DNA from: Pseudomonas alkylphenolica
GTDB lineage: Bacteria; Pseudomonadota; Gammaproteobacteria; Pseudomonadales; Pseudomonadaceae
Length of the DNA: 64,000 nucleotides
Direction of reading: 5' to 3'
NCBI RefSeq assembly: GCF_004025535.1
Contig: NZ_QJRG01000048.1
Span: 560,933 to 624,932, forward strand
The notes under the pieces were generated by a model. That model did not search any database, was not told where the DNA came from, and saw nothing but the letters and a program-made list of their open reading frames with translations. Below, one piece after another: positions 25,461-34,261 of this stretch (position 1 is its first letter; every line of letters starts with the position of its first letter). The position numbers and the translations under genes are program-made.

Positions 25461-26471
25461 ATGAAAGCGGCTGTTGTTGCAAAAGGACAACGCGTGGACG
25501 TGGTCGAGAAAACCCTGCGGCCCCTCAAGCACGGCGAAGCGCTCCTGAAGATGCAGTGCTGCGGGGTCTGCCACACCGACCTGCACGTCAAAAACGGTGA
25601 TTTCGGAGACAAAACCGGGGTAATTCTCGGCCATGAGGGTATCGGCGTCGTCCAGGAAGTGGGCCCCGGTGTCACCTCGCTCAAGCCCGGCGACCGCGCC
25701 AGTGTGGCGTGGTTCTATCAAGGCTGCGGGCATTGCGAGTACTGCACCAGCGGTAACGAAACGCTGTGCCGCGACGTCAAGAACTCGGGATACACGGTGG
25801 ACGGCGGCATGGCCGAAGCCTGCATCGTGATGGCTGACTACTCGGTGAAAGTGCCGGACGGGCTCGACTCTGCCGCCGCCAGCAGCGTGACCTGCGCAGG
25901 CGTGACCACCTACAAGGCGGTGAAGATCTCCAACGTCCGCCCCGGGCAGTGGATTGCAATCTATGGCCTCGGCGGCCTTGGCAACCTGGCCCTGCAATAC
26001 GCCAAAAACGTCTTCAATGCCCGGGTCATCGCCGTCGATGTCAACGATGAGCAGCTGCGCTTTGCCAGCGAAATGGGCGCCGATCTGGTCGTCAATTCAC
26101 GCACTGAGGATGCTGCGAAAGTCATTCAGGAGAAAACCGGCGGTGCGCACGCGGCCGTGGTTACCGCAGTCGCAAAAGCAGCGTTCAACTCGGCAGTCGA
26201 CGCGCTGCGCGCGGGCGGACGTCTGGTGGCGGTCGGGCTGCCGTCTGAAGCCATGAACCTGAACATCCCCCGGCTGGTGCTCGACGGCATCGAGGTGGTC
26301 GGCTCGTTGGTGGGCACCCGCCAGGACCTGCAGGAGGCATTCGAGTTTGCCGCACAAGGCAAAGTGGTGCCCAAAGTGACCTTGCGCCCGATCGAAGACA
26401 TCAACGAGATCTTCGACGAAATGCTGGAAGGGAAAATCAAAGGCCGCATGGTGATCGATTTCGGTAGCTAA
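25461..26471 (+). CDS. adhP: Zinc-dependent alcohol dehydrogenase AdhP
   Basis: A 336-residue medium-chain dehydrogenase. The catalytic zinc site has C-G-V-C-H-T-D-L-H and G-H-E-G-I-G; the structural zinc site has C-G-H-C-E-Y-C-T-S-G-N-E-T-L-C. The NAD-binding motif is Y-G-L-G-G-L-G-N-L. It oxidises primary alcohols such as ethanol or propanol to aldehydes with NAD, or the reverse. AAGGAG lies before the ATG. It is monocistronic; a perfect stem (26486-26519) follows the stop. Confidence 0.93.
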   Translation: MKAAVVAKGQRVDVVEKTLRPLKHGEALLKMQCCGVCHTDLHVKNGDFGDKTGVILGHEGIGVVQEVGPGVTSLKPGDRASVAWFYQGCGHCEYCTSGNETLCRDVKNSGYTVDGGMAEACIVMADYSVKVPDGLDSAAASSVTCAGVTTYKAVKISNVRPGQWIAIYGLGGLGNLALQYAKNVFNARVIAVDVNDEQLRFASEMGADLVVNSRTEDAAKVIQEKTGGAHAAVVTAVAKAAFNSAVDALRAGGRLVAVGLPSEAMNLNIPRLVLDGIEVVGSLVGTRQDLQEAFEFAAQGKVVPKVTLRPIEDINEIFDEMLEGKIKGRMVIDFGS

Positions 26472-26485
26472 ATGCGGTAGGCAGC

Positions 26486-26519
26486 GCCTCGGCACAGGTC
26501 AATCAGCCGGTGCCGAGGC
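26486..26519 (+). terminator. Stem-loop after adhP
   Basis: GCCTCGGCAC pairs perfectly with GTGCCGAGGC around a 14-base loop. No T-tract follows, so it could be a weak terminator or an mRNA-stabilising stem. Confidence 0.5.
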
Positions 26520-26639
26520 ATTGGCGCAAGGTGAGCAACGACACGACGGCTGGCGCCTGACAATCAGCGCACGACGTTCTTTACTTGCACACACCAGCGC
26601 GGTGCAAGCCTGCACGCCAGCGACAGGATCAAACCTGAA

Positions 26640-26936
26640 ATGATCGGTCTAACAGCAAGCCAACGCCCGCCCATCACCCTTTCCTTGCTGCTAGCTTTTG
26701 GTCTGGCACTAACAACGAGTTGTTCGAGCAAGGCTTCGAAAGCACGCTATGCCTATGCAAACGCTGGCTCCAGCTGCTACGCCAAGGCCCTGCCTACCGC
26801 AGGTGAAGGTGGATTGGCCTGGGGCTCGACGATGCACATGGCGCGCACCAAATCGATGAACAATTGCATACGCTATGCCGGCCGCTCCGGCGGTACCCCC
26901 AACACCTGCAAAGTGGTGCTGGCAGAGTGCAAGTAA
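26640..26936 (+). CDS. Small putative lipoprotein
   Basis: A 98-residue protein. A hydrophobic N-terminal helix (TLSLLLAFGLALTTS) leads to C-S-S-K, an acceptable lipobox (L-T-T-S-C). The mature 70 residues hold four cysteines (S-C-Y-A, N-N-C-I, N-T-C-K, A-E-C-K) that could form two disulfides in the periplasm. No family recognised. The ribosome-binding site is weak (AGGA 12 bases upstream). It is bounded by adhP upstream and a convergent DUF1652 gene downstream. Confidence 0.62.
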   Translation: MIGLTASQRPPITLSLLLAFGLALTTSCSSKASKARYAYANAGSSCYAKALPTAGEGGLAWGSTMHMARTKSMNNCIRYAGRSGGTPNTCKVVLAECK

Positions 26937-26983
26937 ACCGTCAGGTCATCAATCGCTGGCGGACAGGCAAGCCCGCCACGTCG

Positions 26984-27244
26984 TCAGACCACTTCACGCC
27001 CCTTGAGTACGTCCGGGTCAAGCGCCAGGCGTTGCTGCTCGTGGATATGTCCGACCAGCGTGAAGACGTCGTGACAACTGGTCACACTGTCCAGGCGTAT
27101 TTCGGTCACAAACAGATTACCGCCATGCCCAAGGCGGATGGTCAGCCACTCACCATCCTCGCAAGAGGCTTCACAGTGCTCAGGCGCAAATGCCTGTTCG
27201 ATAAGCTGACGCAGTTCAAGCGTGGAAACGCCAATCAATGACAT
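26984..27244 (-). CDS. DUF1652-family protein
   Basis: An 86-residue protein matching the Pseudomonas-restricted DUF1652 pattern: S-T-L-E-L-R-Q-L-I-E-Q-A-F-A-P at the N-terminus, a central L-T-I-R-L strand, and D-S-V-T-S-C-H-D-V-F-T-L-V-G towards the end. These small cytoplasmic proteins occur in several copies per genome and have no known function. The start at 27244 gives the family's usual length. Confidence 0.78.
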   Translation of the reverse strand: MSLIGVSTLELRQLIEQAFAPEHCEASCEDGEWLTIRLGHGGNLFVTEIRLDSVTSCHDVFTLVGHIHEQQRLALDPDVLKGREVV

Positions 27245-27424
27245 GGTGCAATCCTCATGTCGCATGGGCCCAGACTCTCAATTACCACTCAATGACCAAA
27301 GACGCCAATTGATAAAGCGATGGCATGGCGCAAATCCGATTGAATTTTTCCACCGTCATCGGACTCAGTAGTTTCAGAAGCCGTATTTTCCTGTTCACTG
27401 CCCTGAAAGGATCGTCACTGGCCT

Positions 27425-27649
27425 ATGAACAACGCAAAACTTTACGTGATCGACTACCTGCTTCACGGCGCCGCCAAGTCATTCATCATTCGTGCAGAGC
27501 ACATGGACAACGCCCAGGCCTGGCATTGGGCGAGTTGCGACGCCGGTGTCGGCAGGATCGGGCGCTTCGGTCTGGAGAAGGTCAAGCTGGTCAGCAAACC
27601 CATGGCAGAACGCTACGGCATCACCGAGGTGCACTGGCGTCAGTCCTGA
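27425..27649 (+). CDS. DUF6555-family protein
   Basis: A 74-residue protein: N-N-A-K-L-Y-V-I-D-Y, then A-A-K-S-F-I-I-R-A-E-H-M-D-N-A, then A-W-H-W-A-S-C-D-A-G-V-G-R-I-G. This matches DUF6555, a small conserved Pseudomonas protein of unknown function. It is convergent with alkA, whose stop it overlaps by ten bases. Confidence 0.8.
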   Translation: MNNAKLYVIDYLLHGAAKSFIIRAEHMDNAQAWHWASCDAGVGRIGRFGLEKVKLVSKPMAERYGITEVHWRQS

Positions 27650-28569
27650 GATGCACTCAACGAAGCCCACAGGTGCTGGGCCGCATAGGCACGCCAGGGG
27701 CGCCAGGCCAATGAGCGCTCGGCCAGCTTCACGTCCCCGGGCTCAAGTTGACGCAGGGCCTTGAGCAGTGCGACATCGCCCAGGGGAAACGCATCGACGT
27801 CCCCGCGCAGGCGCAGCGCCAGGTACTGAGCGCTCCAGGGGCCAATACCTGGTAACAGGCACAACCGTTTGACCCAGGTGTGCAGATCGTTACCTGCACG
27901 CAACAGCCCGGGCTCGTCGAGTATGGCCTGGGCCATGACCGACAAGGTCGATGCTCGCGCACGGGGCATGCCCAGGCCGCTCAGGTCGCTCGAGGCAATG
28001 GCCTTGGGATGAGGAAACACATGGGTAAGGCGTTCATCACCGGTCAGGCCCGGCGCCAACGGCACACCATGGCGAGCCACCATGCGCCCGGCGAGCGTCA
28101 TGGCACCGGCCACACTGATCTGCTGGCCGAGCACGGTGCGCATCGCCTGTTCGAACGCGGCCCAGCCGCCGGGAACGCGCAAGCCGGGCCGTGCGGCAAT
28201 CAACCCGGCCATCAACGTGTCACGACTTAAGTCCCGCTCGATACGTTGCGGTTCGGCATCCAGGTCGAACACTCGCCGCAGCCGCGCAACCAGTGCGGGC
28301 AACACGCGAGGAGGCAGACCGTACAGGGTGACCGCCAGTTGATCGGCGGCCACGGGGCGACAATGAATAATGCCATGATGACCACCGAGCACTACCGTGC
28401 GCCGGTACTCGCCGGCCTCCACAGCTTCAATGGCGGCAATGCTGCGCGCCTGTAAAAAGCCCAGCATTGAAGGCCAGTGATAAGGCGCTCGGTAGCGCAG
28501 CCAGACGGTCAGCGTTGGTGCGCTACGCAGCGTGCGGCGGTAGCCTTGGAGGGAACTGAATGCTTTCAT
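27640..28569 (-). CDS. alkA: DNA-3-methyladenine glycosylase II, AlkA-like
   Basis: A 309-residue glycosylase. The N-terminal AlkA-N domain includes Y-R-A-P-Y-H-W-P-S-M-L-G-F-L. The catalytic half has helix-hairpin-helix L-P-G-I-G-P-W-S-A-Q-Y, followed by D-V-D-A-F-P-L-G-D, whose last Asp is the expected catalytic residue. The protein removes alkylated bases to start base-excision repair. No Ada domain is fused to it and no ada gene is adjacent. Confidence 0.9.
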   Translation of the reverse strand: MKAFSSLQGYRRTLRSAPTLTVWLRYRAPYHWPSMLGFLQARSIAAIEAVEAGEYRRTVVLGGHHGIIHCRPVAADQLAVTLYGLPPRVLPALVARLRRVFDLDAEPQRIERDLSRDTLMAGLIAARPGLRVPGGWAAFEQAMRTVLGQQISVAGAMTLAGRMVARHGVPLAPGLTGDERLTHVFPHPKAIASSDLSGLGMPRARASTLSVMAQAILDEPGLLRAGNDLHTWVKRLCLLPGIGPWSAQYLALRLRGDVDAFPLGDVALLKALRQLEPGDVKLAERSLAWRPWRAYAAQHLWASLSASQD

Positions 28570-28618
28570 TCGCCTGGTTTACCCCTGCCGCGCGCCTTCG
28601 AGTTCTGGGTAAAAAGCA

Positions 28619-28654
28619 AAAGCCCCGCCGGACAGGTACGGCCGGCGGGGCTTT
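28619..28654 (-). terminator. Terminator after the YcaC-like gene
   Basis: AGCCCCGCCGG (28621-28631) pairs with CCGGCGGGGCT (28642-28652). Read on the minus strand it ends in TTTTGCTTTTT, so it stops transcription from the hydrolase gene before alkA. Confidence 0.88.
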
Positions 28655-28664
28655 AACCTCGGCC

Positions 28665-29291
28665 TTACTTGCCGTTGGTCAGGGTGCTATAGCTGGTCAT
28701 CAGGTTGCGGTAATCCGGGATGTGGTTGTAGAACAGCGTGCCCAGGCCTTCGATGTCGTTGCGCCAGTCTCGGTGCAGTTCGCAGGCCAGGCCAAACCAG
28801 GTCATCAGTTGCGCGCCGGCTTGCGACATGCGGTTCCAGGCAGAATCGCGGGTCAGCTCATTGAAGGTACCGGAGGCGTCGGTCACCACGAATACTTCAA
28901 AGCCCTCCTCCAGTGCCGACAGCGCCGGGAACGCTACGCACACTTCGGTCACTACACCGGCAATGATCAATTGCTTCTTGCCGGTGGCCTTGACGGCCTT
29001 GACGAAGTCTTCGTTGTCCCAGGCGTTGATCTGGCCCGGCCGCGCAATGTAAGGCGCCTCGGGGAACTGCGCCTTGAGCTCCGGCACCAGCGGGCCGTTG
29101 GGGCCGGTTTCAAAGCTGGTGGTGAGGATTGTGGGCAACTTGAAGTACTTGGCCAGGTCACCCACCGCCAGCACGTTGTTCTTGAACCTGTCCGGGTCGA
29201 TATCACGCACCAGCGACAGCAGACCGGTCTGGTGATCCACCAGCAGGACTGCGGCATTGTTCTTGTCCAGACGTACATAGGGCTTGCTCAT
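28665..29291 (-). CDS. YcaC-like isochorismatase-family hydrolase
   Basis: A 208-residue cysteine hydrolase. V-L-L-V-D-H-Q-T-G carries the catalytic Asp and V-T-E-V-C-V-A-F-P-A the nucleophile Cys. The K-A-T-G-K-K-Q segment lies between. YcaC proteins are octameric, widespread in Pseudomonas, with unsettled substrates. AAGGAG precedes ATG 29291. A paralogue lies 55 bases upstream on the same strand, so the two form an operon. Confidence 0.88.
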   Translation of the reverse strand: MSKPYVRLDKNNAAVLLVDHQTGLLSLVRDIDPDRFKNNVLAVGDLAKYFKLPTILTTSFETGPNGPLVPELKAQFPEAPYIARPGQINAWDNEDFVKAVKATGKKQLIIAGVVTEVCVAFPALSALEEGFEVFVVTDASGTFNELTRDSAWNRMSQAGAQLMTWFGLACELHRDWRNDIEGLGTLFYNHIPDYRNLMTSYSTLTNGK

Positions 29292-29345
29292 GGTCTTACT
29301 CCTTGCGTTGATGAGCCGGCACCTGAATGCACCGGCCATGAGGGA

Positions 29346-30032
29346 TCAGCGTTGTGAGTCCAGCACTTCGTTGTCACGGGCCACTTGTTGCGCCTTGGCA
29401 TAACTTTCGATCAGCAGTTGGTAATGCGGGAACACATGGCTGTAGGCCTCAGCCCACTGGAGTGCATCTTCGCGGTTCCAGGTGCGCTGTACTTCCGAGC
29501 ACACCGCCGCGGTATCCATCGGCACCACACCGGCCTGCACCACACGGGCCAGGGTGATTTCCTGGGCCATCTTCGAATAAGTGCCGCTGGCATCGATTAC
29601 CGCAAATACTTTATAGCCTGCATTTACCGCACTGATGCTCGGGAATGCCATGCAGACGCTGGTAATGGTGCCGGCGATGATCAGGGTCTTGCGTCCGGTT
29701 GCCTCTACGGCGGCGACGAACTCGGGATTATCCCAGGCGTTGATTTCACCTTTGCGTGCGACGTAGTGTGCGTGGGGCGCCGCTTCGTGAATTTCCGGAA
29801 TCAGCGGGCCGTTGGGGCCTTGCGGCACTGAAGCGGTGGTGATGACCGGAATGTTCGCCAGGCTGGCAATCTTGGCCAGGGTGATGGCGTTGGCCCGCAA
29901 CTCCGTCATGGGCATGTCCTTGACCGTCTGGAACAAGCCGCTCTGATGGTCGATCAGCAGCATCGCGGCGTCGTCGGGGTCGATGCGTGGCACCTGACCG
30001 TTGAAGTTCGCGGTATTGGCAAATGTGCTCAT
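29346..30032 (-). CDS. Second YcaC-like isochorismatase-family hydrolase
   Basis: A 228-residue paralogue of the next gene downstream. It has A-M-L-L-I-D-H-Q-S-G with the Asp and I-T-S-V-C-M-A-F-P-S-I with the Cys. Extra N-terminal residues (about 20) set it apart. Tandem YcaC-type genes suggest related but distinct amide or ester substrates. A pirin gene lies 86 bases upstream on the same strand. Confidence 0.86.
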   Translation of the reverse strand: MSTFANTANFNGQVPRIDPDDAAMLLIDHQSGLFQTVKDMPMTELRANAITLAKIASLANIPVITTASVPQGPNGPLIPEIHEAAPHAHYVARKGEINAWDNPEFVAAVEATGRKTLIIAGTITSVCMAFPSISAVNAGYKVFAVIDASGTYSKMAQEITLARVVQAGVVPMDTAAVCSEVQRTWNREDALQWAEAYSHVFPHYQLLIESYAKAQQVARDNEVLDSQR

Positions 30033-30118
30033 GCTAGGTACTCCTTGCTTTCGGGTTGCCAGCAATGCTGGCAACCGGGAACGAAGGCTCCCGTCGGGCA
30101 ACCTTCGGGTTAATCAGG

Positions 30119-31009
30119 TTAGTCGTCGTGACGAGCGCCTTGCGGCCCGCTCATCTGGCCGAAGCGGCCGGCACGAAAATCCTCAAAGGCCTCGGCGATT
30201 TCCGCTTCGCTGTTCATTACGAAGGGGCCATAGCCGACGATCGGTTCATCCAGCGGTTCGCCACCCAGGAACAACACCGCCACGTCGCTTTGCGCTTCAA
30301 GCAGCAGCTCATCACCGGCACGGTCGAACAGCACCAGCTGCGCAGGCCCCACCTGACGCTCGCCATTGACCAGCAGCGAGCCCCGCAACACCACCAGCGC
30401 GGTACTGCGCCCCGCCGCGCTCGGCAGGGTCAATGACGCGCCGGCTTTAAGTTGCAGGTCCCAGACGTCCATGGGAGTGAACGTCCGGGCTGGCCCCTGG
30501 TGCCCGTGAAACTCACCGGCGATGACCCGCAGGCTGGCACGGCCGCTGTCCAGCGAGACCACCGGGATGTCACTGCTGAGCAGTGTCTGGTAGCCGGCCG
30601 GCGCTGACTTGTCTTTGCCCGGCAGGTTGACCCACAGCTGGACCATTTCCAGGGTGCCGCCCTGGGCAGCAAAGGCCGGGGAGTGAAACTCCTCATGCAC
30701 GATGCCGCCCGCCGCAGTCATCCATTGCACGTCGCCCGGGCCGATCAGGCCCCCGGCACCGGTGGAGTCACGGTGCTCCAGTTCGCCCTGGTAGACGATG
30801 GTCACCGTTTCGAACCCGCGATGAGGGTGCTGGCCGACACCACGGCGTGCCGTGGTCGGGGTGAAATCATGCGGACCGGCATAGTCCAGCAACAGGAACG
30901 GGCTGATGTGCTGGGCCAGGTTGTCGTAGGTAAACAGGCTGCGCACCGGGAAACCATCACCGACCCAGTGCGGGGTGGGGCTGCTATAGACGCCTTGGAT
31001 TTTTTTCAT
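30119..31009 (-). CDS. Pirin-family bicupin protein
   Basis: A 296-residue bicupin. The N-terminal cupin has F-L-L-L-D-Y-A-G-P and the metal-binding G-Q-H-P-H-R-G-F-E-T-V-T, with a second H in the H-R-D-S-T-G region and E in H-E-E-F. The C-terminal cupin reads W-D-L-Q-L-K-A-G-A-S. Some bacterial pirins are quercetin dioxygenases, others regulators. GAGGCATCTC precedes ATG 31009. It diverges from a LysR gene across about 100 bases, and is followed by the two YcaC-like genes, an arrangement that suggests joint control. Confidence 0.9.
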   Translation of the reverse strand: MKKIQGVYSSPTPHWVGDGFPVRSLFTYDNLAQHISPFLLLDYAGPHDFTPTTARRGVGQHPHRGFETVTIVYQGELEHRDSTGAGGLIGPGDVQWMTAAGGIVHEEFHSPAFAAQGGTLEMVQLWVNLPGKDKSAPAGYQTLLSSDIPVVSLDSGRASLRVIAGEFHGHQGPARTFTPMDVWDLQLKAGASLTLPSAAGRSTALVVLRGSLLVNGERQVGPAQLVLFDRAGDELLLEAQSDVAVLFLGGEPLDEPIVGYGPFVMNSEAEIAEAFEDFRAGRFGQMSGPQGARHDD

Positions 31010-31108
31010 GAGATGCCTCCTCTCGTGGATGGTTATAACCATACGAGCGCAACGACATCGGCGGTAGATCGGCTAAACTGTCCTCAGTGTTCTATTTTAG
31101 GAACAATG

Positions 31109-32014
31109 ATGGAAGACCTTAACGACCTTTACTACTTTGCCCAGGTGGTCGAACACGGCGGCTTTGCCCCGGCCGGTCGCGCCCTGGACATGCCTAAATC
31201 CAAACTCAGCCGCCGCATCGCTGCCCTGGAAGAACGCCTTGGGGTTCGTCTGATCCAGCGTTCTACCCGGCACTTTTCAGTGACGGAGATCGGTCAGGCG
31301 TACTACCGCCATTGCGTCGCCATGCTGGTGGAAGCCGAAGGTGCTGCCGAACTGATCGAGCGTAACCGCGCCGAGCCGCAAGGTATCGTGCGCCTGAGTT
31401 GCCCCACGGCACTTCTGGACTTTTGGGTAGGGGCCATGCTGACCCGCTTCATGGTGCAGTGTCCCTTGGTGCAATTGCACATTGAGAGCACCAACCGCCA
31501 GGTCGACCTGATTCAGGAGGGCATCGACATTGCCTTGCGTGTCCGGGTACCTCCGCTGGAAAGCAGCGAGCTGGTGATGAAAGTGCTGGCACGCAGCACT
31601 CAGTGCCTGGTGGCGGCGCCGGCATTGCTCGAACGCTTGCCGGAGCGCCCGGTACCCACCGATGTCACCACCCTGCCCAGCCTGCATTGGGGCAACCCGC
31701 AACGTGACTACCACTGGCACCTGTCAGGCCCGGACGGCGCCCGTGCGAGCCTGCGCCATACACCCCGGCTGGTCACCGATGACCTGGTGGTGCTGCGTCA
31801 GGCCGCGCTGGCTGGGGTCGGCGTTGTGCACTTGCCGCTGGTAGTGATCCGCGAAGCCCTGGACAGCGGGCAGCTGGTACATGCTGCGCCGAACTGGGCA
31901 CCGGAATGCGGTGTGGTACACGCCGTATTCGCCTCGCGGCGTGGCTTGTTGCCGTCGGTGCGCAGCTTGCTGGACTTCCTCGCCGCAGAATTCGAGGCCA
32001 GTGACATCGCCTGA
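31109..32014 (+). CDS. LysR-family regulator beside pirin
   Basis: A 301-residue LysR protein: MEDLNDLYYFAQVVEHGGFA and AGRALDMPKSKLSRRIAALE form the DNA-binding helices. The effector domain includes R-L-S-C-P-T-A-L-L. AGGA lies six bases before ATG 31109 (an ATG at 31106 is too close). It is divergent from the pirin gene; P. putida-type LysR/pirin pairs respond to quinones or electrophiles, which is an inference here. Confidence 0.9.
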   Translation: MEDLNDLYYFAQVVEHGGFAPAGRALDMPKSKLSRRIAALEERLGVRLIQRSTRHFSVTEIGQAYYRHCVAMLVEAEGAAELIERNRAEPQGIVRLSCPTALLDFWVGAMLTRFMVQCPLVQLHIESTNRQVDLIQEGIDIALRVRVPPLESSELVMKVLARSTQCLVAAPALLERLPERPVPTDVTTLPSLHWGNPQRDYHWHLSGPDGARASLRHTPRLVTDDLVVLRQAALAGVGVVHLPLVVIREALDSGQLVHAAPNWAPECGVVHAVFASRRGLLPSVRSLLDFLAAEFEASDIA

Positions 32015-32018
32015 CGGG

Positions 32019-32891
32019 TTACTTCAGCAGAAAGCCTTCGACCCGCTCACTGCACACCGCCGGATCTTCCTGCATGAAGCAGTGCCCGCCAGGTACCTGA
32101 GCCGCCTCGACGTGACGATTACTCTGCGCCCAGTGCTGCACCGACTGCGGTACGAAGGGATACGTGTGTTCACCATAGAGCACCAGCGTCGGCGTCTGCA
32201 CCTGCGCCAGTGACGCCCACATACGCTTTGGAAAGGAACTGAAAATTTCCACCTCACGGCTGGGCCGGCACTTGAGTACCACCCCTTCGCCGCAATCACC
32301 GATGGCGTGCTCGATATAGGACTGCAGGGCGGTCTCGGTCCAGCCTTTGAAGATGCCACGGCCTTCGAGCGAAGCGCGCGCCGAGGCGCGGTCTGGCCAA
32401 TGGCTGCGCCGTGTTGCTGCCTTGCGAGCCAAGGTGTGACGGCGGTGCAGGCCGACCAGTGCTGCCGCGCTCATCAGGCCGATCATGGAACGACTGAACA
32501 GGACCGGGTCAAGCAGCACCGCGCGCTGGAACAACTGCGGCCTGCTTGCCAGCATCAGGGCGGTCAGCACCCCGCCAAAACTGTGGCCGAGGGCATAGCG
32601 CGGCACATCGGCGTATTCACCGCGACCGGCCTCAAACGCTTCGATAACCAGTTCTACGGTGCGGTTCCAGCCCAGGAACGGACCGCCGTGATCACTGTCG
32701 CCATGGCCTTGCACGTCACACAACCAGAGATCGAAATGCTCGGCCAGGCGCGCCAGCAATGGCTGATACACCAGGCCGCAAAAGCCGTTGCCGTGGAGGA
32801 AGTGCAGCAACGGCTTGCCGCTGGCGGGCGAACGCCACCCGCGCAAGGTGAAGCCGGCACTTGTGTCATGGGACCAGGGAATCAACTGCAT
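32019..32891 (-). CDS. Alpha/beta-fold hydrolase
   Basis: A 290-residue serine hydrolase. Signs are H-F-L-H-G-N-G-F-C-G at the oxyanion hole, L-G-H-S-F-G-G (nucleophile Ser) in the middle and G-G-H-C-F-M-Q near the C-terminus for the catalytic His. The substrate cannot be told; esterase or lactonase activity is likely. It is convergent with the LysR gene, separated by four bases, and 16 bases downstream of the LysE gene. The upstream GTG (32903) has no better ribosome-binding site. Confidence 0.88.
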   Translation of the reverse strand: MQLIPWSHDTSAGFTLRGWRSPASGKPLLHFLHGNGFCGLVYQPLLARLAEHFDLWLCDVQGHGDSDHGGPFLGWNRTVELVIEAFEAGRGEYADVPRYALGHSFGGVLTALMLASRPQLFQRAVLLDPVLFSRSMIGLMSAAALVGLHRRHTLARKAATRRSHWPDRASARASLEGRGIFKGWTETALQSYIEHAIGDCGEGVVLKCRPSREVEIFSSFPKRMWASLAQVQTPTLVLYGEHTYPFVPQSVQHWAQSNRHVEAAQVPGGHCFMQEDPAVCSERVEGFLLK

Positions 32892-32907
32892 GTGCCAGCG
32901 CACTCAT

Positions 32908-33528
32908 TCAGGAAAAGCTGGATTCTACAAAGAGCAGCGGGTAAAGGGATATCACCAGAAGCGCCGCCATCAACAGATTAAACAGCATCAGCCAGCGCGG
33001 ATTCTGCAGCACCGTACGTAGGGCGCTGCCGAACATGACCCAGATGCATACGCTGGGCAGGTTGACTAACGCAAACACTGCGGCGATCACTATCACGTTG
33101 GTGACATAGCCCTGCGCCGGTGTGTAGGTAGTGATGGCGCCGACCGCCATGACCCAGGCCTTGGGATTGACCCACTGGAACGCCGCCGCGCCCCAAAATC
33201 CCAAAGGCTTTCGGCTTTCGCCGTTGTTGACGGACATCGGCCCGGAGGTGGCTATTTTCCACGCCAGGTACAGCAGGTAAGCGGCGCCTACGTAGCGCAG
33301 TACCGTATAGATCGGCGGGAAAGCCTTGAATACTTCACCCAGCCCGAACCCCACTGCCAGCACCATGACCATGAAGCCGACGCTGATGCCCAGGGCGTGG
33401 GGAATCGACCGGCGCACGCCAAAGTTCACCCCGGAGGCCAGCAACATAGTGTTGTTGGGCCCCGGGGTGATTGAAGAGACGAAGGCGAACAGGACGAACG
33501 CAGTTATCAGGTCGATTGAGCTGAGCAT
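32908..33528 (-). CDS. LysE-family amino-acid exporter
   Basis: A 206-residue membrane protein with five to six helices and the LysE/RhtB signature S-S-I-T-P-G-P-N-N-T-M at residue 17-27. W-V-N-P-K-A-W-V lies in the middle loop. It exports amino acids or related solutes. ATG 33537 is an alternative start three codons earlier. An inverted repeat (GGATCAGG at 33545, CCTGATCC at 33575) lies just upstream and could be an operator. Confidence 0.88.
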   Translation of the reverse strand: MLSSIDLITAFVLFAFVSSITPGPNNTMLLASGVNFGVRRSIPHALGISVGFMVMVLAVGFGLGEVFKAFPPIYTVLRYVGAAYLLYLAWKIATSGPMSVNNGESRKPLGFWGAAAFQWVNPKAWVMAVGAITTYTPAQGYVTNVIVIAAVFALVNLPSVCIWVMFGSALRTVLQNPRWLMLFNLLMAALLVISLYPLLFVESSFS

Positions 33529-33635
33529 GGCAGGCATTCCAAAAGGATCAGGGCTCGAATGACACTAACGGAGTCCTGATCCGGCTCCTCCATACAGTTG
33601 TAGGAAATTTAACCACTACACTTATCTGTACTGAG

Positions 33636-34226
33636 TTACTGCAGCGCCTCTTCCACAAACTCCAGGCGGTCCTGACCGAAAAACATCTGCTCGCCGACAA
33701 AGAAGATCGGGGCTCCAAAGGCACCCCGGCGTACCGCCTCTTCCGTCGCATCCTTGAGTGCGGCTTTGACCTGGGGATCGACGGTCCAGGCCTGATACTG
33801 CTCCGGGTCGAAACCCGCTTCGTGCAGAACGGTGGCAAGTACCTGAGGGTCGCCAAGGTTACGCTGCTGCACCCACAGCGCCGGGAATACCGCCTTGAGG
33901 TAGGTCTCGAAACGTTCCGGGGCGAACAACTGGACGGCCATCGTGCCGCGCATCAGCGTCAGGGTATTGATCGGAAACCCCGGTGGAAACGCCAGTGTCA
34001 CGCCATAGCGCCCGGCATAGCGTTGAAAGTCGGCAAACACATAGCGGGCCTTGGCCGGCACCATCGCCGGCGACGCATTGCCGGTAGCCTGGAACACCCC
34101 GCCCAACAACATCGGTCGGTACACCAGTTGCGCGTCACAGCGGGCGCACAAGGCCGGTAGCTGGGTCCAGGCCAGGTAGCTGGCCGGGCTGCCCAGGTCA
34201 AAGAAGAATTCGACAGTCTTGCTCAT
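33636..34226 (-). CDS. 2-hydroxychromene-2-carboxylate isomerase-like DsbA-fold protein
   Basis: A 196-residue thioredoxin-fold protein of the kappa-GST/NahD group. F-F-F-D-L-G-S-P-A-S-Y carries the glutathione-contacting Ser instead of a Cys pair. A long helical insertion follows, and G-A-F-G-A-P-I-F-F-V-G-E-Q-M-F-F-G-Q-D-R-L closes the fold. Family members isomerise hydroxychromene carboxylates in naphthalene breakdown, but no naphthalene genes are nearby, so the substrate is open. It is 35 bases downstream of an SDR gene. Confidence 0.87.
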   Translation of the reverse strand: MSKTVEFFFDLGSPASYLAWTQLPALCARCDAQLVYRPMLLGGVFQATGNASPAMVPAKARYVFADFQRYAGRYGVTLAFPPGFPINTLTLMRGTMAVQLFAPERFETYLKAVFPALWVQQRNLGDPQVLATVLHEAGFDPEQYQAWTVDPQVKAALKDATEEAVRRGAFGAPIFFVGEQMFFGQDRLEFVEEALQ

Positions 34227-34261
34227 TGCACAGCATCCTTTTTATTGTTGTTTTGCAGGGC

